Below are positions 60,601 to 64,000 of a stretch of DNA of 64,000 nt, piece by piece. Under the pieces are notes generated by a model. It ran no database searches. It saw only the letters and a list, made by a program, of their open reading frames with translations, and was not told where the DNA came from. This stretch comes from Anadara kagoshimensis (lineage: Eukaryota > Mollusca > Bivalvia > Arcoida > Arcidae). The stretch covers positions 34,251,770 through 34,315,769 of the forward strand of contig CM037862.1 of assembly GCA_021292105.1 (NCBI GenBank), read 5' to 3'. Position 1 is the first letter of the stretch; every line of letters begins with the position of its first letter. Both the position numbers and the translations under genes were made by a program.

Positions 60601-62058
60601 TCTACTTTATTTTGACAAGCTTGTTTACAAATTACCGTAGGGCATGTCGAAAAAAATAACAAATGAAAGATTCCTGAACTCATCTGTTAAATTATATTCT
60701 TTTGCATAAAGAAGATAATTGTGTGATCAATCATCCATGAAAAATGACGTCCATGTTTTAAGTATGACAAATAGCTACACATATTCGTCAGAACCGTGAT
60801 GCCTATACCTACCTAAAACCAAGTCACTGGTGTTGGAGCAGGATTGTCCTGGATTCATGATGTGTCGAGTCATGATCTGAGCAGCTCTTAGTTTGGATCC
60901 ACAAGTGTCAAAAATAGTAAGACCAACTGAAAAAGAATTAAAAAAAAATAAAAACAATTATAATAAAGTCCATTTAAATTCATTTTTTTTGTCTTACTAG
61001 TATACTGACGAAAAAAAACTTCAATACTTCAAAAATATAAATAACCCCATTCTTTTTTGTAACAGTTTTTGGGAAATTCGAATGTTATTTTGGAATTTGA
61101 TATCAATTGCGACAAAAATATTGGTATCCTAATCAATTTTAATTTTACATTAGCGGTTGAACCTAGCTACACAGGGCGTGTTTACTTTTCGGAGCACCCG
61201 ATCTCACTTCCCTGATGAAGGTTCATATGTTAAACTTGATATGCATGTTTTCAAAGTTATTGCTTTGCTTTTAGTATTGTGGTTTGGACATTGACCGATA
61301 TAATTTTATATACTACATGTAATTACGAAAAGAAACGTTTTCAATGTGGTCCTTGACATATTAAAAATATTTCCGTCAATATAAATGATATACTTTTATG
61401 CAATAAATAATTCACTTCAATGAAAACAAGGACTTCTTTATTGAGCAATAACAATGGTATTTCTTTGAAATTCCGGATATATATTATACATCAACAGTGA
61501 TTTGTTTGAACTATGATATGTAAAGAGATTAATAACTGAATACAATCTTTTCTTACAACAAAGGTGTGAAAAGGTTAGTTCAACGGACAAAAAGTCAGGG
61601 GTGAGAGAAAGAGATTTGTAAATCTGGAACTTAGTTTCGTTTAAACTAGACCGAAGTTTAAAATAAAACAACACTAGTTTTACTTTAAAAGCCCATGTAC
61701 GGTCACATTCCTCCCAACCAAGCCAATGCAATGCACTGTACTTCAAATGCATTTGAATACAGCATATTGGTAATCTGACCTAATGTGGCCTATCATATAC
61801 CGTACCTTCACTTTTCAGGACGCTGCTCAACCACTTGACCGCAAGTGCTCTCTCCACCATCCTTGGGTTCATATCTCTGCATGTTCCATTTTTTAACATA
61901 TTCCGATGCAAATCCATAAGAACCAGAATTTTTGAGCTACCCTGTACATCCCAGACTTGCATATCTGGTTGGCCATCATAACCAATACTGTAGCAACATA
62001 ACAAAGTACTGGTGTGAAAAACGAAAGTCACTAGACACAATCTCTGCCAAAAATCCAT
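50534..62058 (-). CDS. Class C GPCR locus with three tandem Venus-flytrap domains (frame breaks present)
   Basis: Seven exons on the minus strand (61806-62058, 60813-60926, 58966-59123, 56910-57638, 54382-55736, 52251-53629, 50534-51653) encode about 1,700 residues. The order is signal peptide, VFT1 (exons 1-4), VFT2 (exon 5), VFT3 (exon 6), seven-helix class C domain (exon 7). Each exon joins its neighbour with a canonical or GC donor and an AG acceptor in matching phase. The class C hallmarks are the VFT 'NWTY' strand in VFT2 and VFT3, EAK in the third intracellular loop and PK in helix 7. Usual class C receptors (mGluR, CaSR) have one VFT, a nine-cysteine domain and seven helices. Here there are three VFTs and only short cysteine clusters between them. 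Roughly a dozen single-base frame breaks are spread over exons 4-7; exons 1-3 are clean. The locus is either a pseudogene or a gene with assembly indels. The ligand is unknown. Confidence 0.75.
51781..51868 (-). mobile_element. SINE head (tRNA-Ser/Leu-like, family C) in receptor intron 6
   Basis: On the minus strand it reads ggctcggtggctaagtggtc (A box) and cacccaggtttgaatccaat (B box). It explains the short open frame in this intron, which I do not call as protein. Confidence 0.7.
52251..53629 (-). CDS. Receptor exon 6: third Venus-flytrap domain
   Basis: Acceptor ttttag at 53630, then VGIYSSRDD. A cysteine cluster CDDWCPACYTC lies about 33 residues in. The VFT begins GDVIFTSVFPIH, continues with EAFMYAIGTSKSRY and LKIGSLTIDSC, then MNWTYVDIVVSSDQ and FGVDAMLHALHF, and ends SGYIE before the donor gtaggt at 52250. 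The exon is 1,379 nt. Adding the one base that seems missing near 53240-53252 gives 1,380 nt (460 codons) and phase 0 at both ends. The serine-rich amino-acid-binding segment of mGluR/CaSR is not evident. Confidence 0.85.
53630..54381 (-). other. Receptor intron 5
   Basis: A 752-bp phase-0 intron, donor gtaaga, acceptor ttttag. No gene or RNA is seen inside. It has ordinary AT-rich composition. Confidence 0.7.
54382..55736 (-). CDS. Receptor exon 5: second Venus-flytrap domain
   Basis: Acceptor ttttgcag at 55737, then VGIVTQATFSPTNLSVW. A cysteine cluster GCGDTCRQCGTC follows, then the VFT: GDFLIMGSFPIRQ, EALIYAVDTIKSRY, YANWTYIHVVYSDD, and DAVILIIDKLYKDLCP near the end. The C-terminal strand FPLDIINYQLVDGTTVPFS ends at donor gtaaga (54381). 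The length is 1,355 nt. One base appears lost in a four-base A/T run at 54516-54519; restoring the count gives 452 codons and phase 0 at both ends. Before that break the frame is open for over 1.2 kb, so coding constraint was recent or persists. Confidence 0.85.
55737..56909 (-). other. Receptor intron 4
   Basis: About 1.17 kb between donor gtaaat (56909) and acceptor ttttgcag. It contains a fragment of a SINE family B tail at about 55966-56003 (gatgttttacgtccattcaa). No coding region is seen. Confidence 0.65.
56910..57638 (-). CDS. Receptor exon 4: C-terminal half of first Venus-flytrap domain, frame-broken
   Basis: Acceptor ctgttgcag, then AVIQTLKNLDWDYISAF, the equivalent of the class C NWTY strand. 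The frame continues to SKGTVILLGCTKFGKF. After 57402 the domain continues in other frames: LNPNQKYMIVNNNDIGK, then LHLAEVLNSRPAFLAF, then CNYNATFNQTVCDEG with YDILAVMMAYYNTQGY, then FEAFNCSRTTFMDSSAF, EFPFNMDK and SLDEQVRVDISVLGIPTAQ, ending at donor gtaaat. I count about six frame changes in some 500 bases. The total length (729 nt) is still a multiple of three, so the indels roughly balance. Confidence 0.7.
57755..57999. mobile_element. MITE family 3 copy, decayed
   Basis: Left arm aaatcatttctttactaaga with ctttccta, right arm aaagaaaatctttgttaagg. It sits in receptor intron 3. Confidence 0.55.
58402..58872. mobile_element. MITE family 1 copy, enlarged
   Basis: Left end cgagacctgtcgatacttta with acactaagctaaac, right end acagacaggtctgtactg followed by TA. 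At about 470 bp it is twice the usual size, so other DNA has probably been inserted into it. Confidence 0.65.
58966..59123 (-). CDS. Receptor exon 3: VFT1, central strands
   Basis: Acceptor tttacag, 158 nt, entering in phase 1 and leaving in phase 0. It encodes GVLSHTTDDITEVISGILQP and ends PTFSIWKLE. This is the segment that in mGluRs reads GVIGxSSS and carries the amino-acid-binding serines. Here it reads GVLSHTTDD. The donor is GC, since only a cut after the GAG codon keeps the frame into exon 4. Confidence 0.85.
60813..60926 (-). CDS. Receptor exon 2: VFT1
   Basis: Acceptor ctttttcag, 114 nt, phase 1 on both sides. It encodes VGLTIFDTCGSKLRAAQIM, matching the class C 'ilDTC' strand, and ends SDLVL with donor gtaggt. 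An alternative donor four bases downstream (gtatag) exists but would break phase. Confidence 0.85.
61145..61310 (+). repeat. Family D interspersed repeat in receptor intron 1
   Basis: Core gctacacagggcgtgtttac, cggagcacccgatctcactt and ccctgatgaaggttcat. It matches the copies at 28855 and 17228. Confidence 0.55.
61806..62058 (-). CDS. Receptor exon 1: signal peptide and start of VFT1
   Basis: The ATG at 62058 opens MDFWQRLCLVTFVFHTSTLL, a typical signal peptide. The VFT starts SSKILVLMDLHRNM, followed by a NGTC segment and MVERALAVKWLSSVL, the equivalent of the class C first strand and helix. It ends in phase 1 at donor gtacgg (61805). The leftover G joins exon 2 TT to make Val, keeping the frame. 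Confidence 0.8.
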
Positions 62059-63563
62059 CGGCCTGTAAAAAGAATATAAAACATTTAAACTAGCAAAAAT
62101 TGATAACAGTTACATTGTATGTATATATGTAATCCATAAATCGTTGAATATAATATGAAACAATATGTAACTGGTCGGTGAAATGTTTATACTGGCGAAA
62201 ATCTATAACCGTCGAACTTAATGAATTACATGTATGTAACTAACAAAAATCTGCAAAAAATCCATTACTAAGTACTTCGAAAACTGCTGACCACCAAAAA
62301 TAAGAGACCTTTACCTATATATGCATTTCCCAGCTTTTTGTCTACAGAATCCGATGAAAAAGCAATATATCGAAAACTGGTAACATCGAAATCTGAGTCC
62401 TCTACCTTTATTCAAGAACTACTGTCATCAACATTAAACCTATATCTACTGCATTTCCCCCGGTGAGTTAGCTGACGCCTACGGTAAATGTTGTCCGGTC
62501 GCCGAGCATTTACGACTGGCCAATAGACTGAACATTAATTTAATTTCACATCGGAAATGATTTTCTTGTTCTTAGTCACATAGATTATTAAGTAAAATAT
62601 TTTATCTTACTCAGATAGTCGGATTTAGACAGCTATGTCACGTCCAGTTGTCTTGATCCATATCTCACTGGTACATGTACAGTACCATGACGATTTTTTT
62701 TTCAACATTAGAAAGTTTTTTAGTATTTTTACTCTTAAAATGACCCAAGTTTCATAGGGTTACGTAGGGTATCCTGAATATCTCGGGGTCTTGCGGGTGG
62801 TTTTAATTTAGCCATTTTTTTTAATGTTCCATGTTAAATAAAGGGGTAGGTGGGATATCCTTAATACCCCTTGAAGGTGGTTTTAATATCTTTTTTAATT
62901 TAGCCGTTTTACTCCAGTAAATGTCCATAAATGACCATGTTTAATGGAAGGGGCACGTGGGGTATCTTAAATAACCCTTTGAGGGAGTTTGACGCCGTTT
63001 TATTGAAAAAAGTTTTATATTAAATAGAGTATTTGATATTTTTATTTATTCGTTTTTATTAATTGTCTCAAGTTTAATGGAGGGGTAAGGTATTCTGGGA
63101 TATAATCAATAAATACACATATATGCGTTCATAGTATCATAGACCAGTGACGATTATACCATAAGACTTTATTTGAACAACGAATGTCAACATTTAACTC
63201 GCGACGTCTCGATATAAGTGGAATATTCTTGACTGGAACGTTTAACTTCATTCAATTAAACAACTTTAATAAATAACGAACTTCGTCTAAACTGTTGAAT
63301 TCAATTCAACGCAGTTTTCTTTGAATAATAATAAAGACCAAGTACGATTCATTTAGGTAAGCTATTTTCTAAACGCATCTTAAAGCCATCGCGTGGAAAA
63401 ATTTCTAACATGCAATTGTATCTCTACATACTGAAACGTCAGCTCTCTGAACTTTGGTAAATACTGCATGCATTAACATCATGCTGGCACCGTTATTAAG
63501 TCATAATCTATCAAACCCAATGACATACAATTCCAGATCAACCCCCGATGGCATTATTACATA
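62059..63563. other. Upstream region of the receptor locus and intergenic sequence
   Basis: No gene is seen. At 62740-63010 three diverged blocks share gggtatcctgaatatc / gggatatccttaatac / ggggtatcttaaataac and ggtggttttaat, a degraded tandem repeat with a period of about 85-110 bp. A SINE family B tail (cgacgtctcgatataagtgg) lies at about 63198-63262. Confidence 0.45.
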
Positions 63564-63790
63564 CAGTACAGACCTGTCAAAAGTTTAACACTGAGTTAAC
63601 GAAAAGGAGTCAAAACCCGGGTCGAAATTATGGATAGCTTATGACCGAAAACCTACCGGAAAATAGATGGCAGCTGCGGAAACTATGTCGAGGTATAGCT
63701 AACAATTAAGGGGTCGATATGAGCTGTCGATTTCGGTACTAATTCATTAGATTAGTGTTAAAAAACTTTAATTTCGACAGGTCTGTACTG
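63564..63790. mobile_element. MITE family 1 copy
   Basis: Left end CAGTACAGACCTGTC with aaaagtttaacactg, right end ttcgacaggtctgtactg, TA on both sides. 227 bp. One of the best-kept copies. Confidence 0.85.
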
Positions 63791-63953
63791 TACATGCACA
63801 AAGATAACCTGAGTTATTACTATTCCATACCAGCAATACAATATATAATTTACAGTAATAATTTTCCATTTAAATGTGAAATAAGTACAAATACATGCAA
63901 AGCATAATTATTTTAAAACTACATGTATTCCAATAGAAAACCCTTATTATATA

Positions 63954-64000
63954 CAATACAGCAAGGCCTGTCGAAAGTTAACAATGACTTTACGAATAAG
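63954..64000. mobile_element. MITE family 1 copy, truncated by the window end
   Basis: Starts after ta with caatacagcaaggcctgtcg and then aaagttaacaatgac, matching the family 1 left end. The right end is outside the window. Confidence 0.6.

Overview
The window looks like animal nuclear DNA, most likely from a lophotrochozoan and probably a bivalve mollusc. It is AT-rich, has long introns and intergenic space, an animal KLF15-type gene, eukaryotic tRNA-Ala genes with Pol III terminators, and a dense load of short interspersed repeats (tRNA-headed SINEs, TA-flanked MITEs, microsatellites and several tandem arrays). The mollusc call is an inference from overall style; no species is named.

Layout. 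1-2.8 kb: gene-poor flank with GA, TA and poly-T tracts. 3.3-4.2 kb (+): an intact, single-exon KLF15-like zinc-finger gene. 5.56-6.19 kb: a foldback element with CACTA ends and an ATA target duplication. 7-24 kb: no genes, but MITEs (including one three-level nest at 12.4-13.1 kb), SINEs, a 7 x 91-bp array built from a SINE tRNA-like head, and a 56-bp minisatellite (about 22 units). 25.3-26.8 kb: nine nearly identical 168-bp units, each with a Pol III B-box-like motif. 27.3-27.6 kb: two divergent tRNA-Ala(AGC) copies in inverted orientation. 33.1-35.0 kb: a decayed PIF/Harbinger transposon with terminal inverted repeats. 41.2 kb and 44.3-48.1 kb: a 71-bp and a 3.8-kb member of the same palindromic family; the large one is flanked by a perfect 6-bp target duplication. 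50.5-62.1 kb (-): a seven-exon class C GPCR locus.

The most unusual item is the receptor locus. Reading the minus strand from 62058 to 50534, the exons encode a signal peptide and a first Venus-flytrap (VFT) ligand-binding domain, a second VFT in one exon, a third VFT in one exon, then a seven-helix class C domain. Splice sites and phases join these into one chain of about 1,700 residues. Each later module starts at the same phase-0 boundary with Val-Gly and a short cysteine cluster in place of the usual nine-cysteine domain. Several single-base frame breaks mean it is either a fairly young pseudogene or a real gene with assembly indels. The window alone cannot decide between these.

The two protein loci show no evident functional link. 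The rest of the window is mostly a record of repeat insertion, nesting and inverted duplication.
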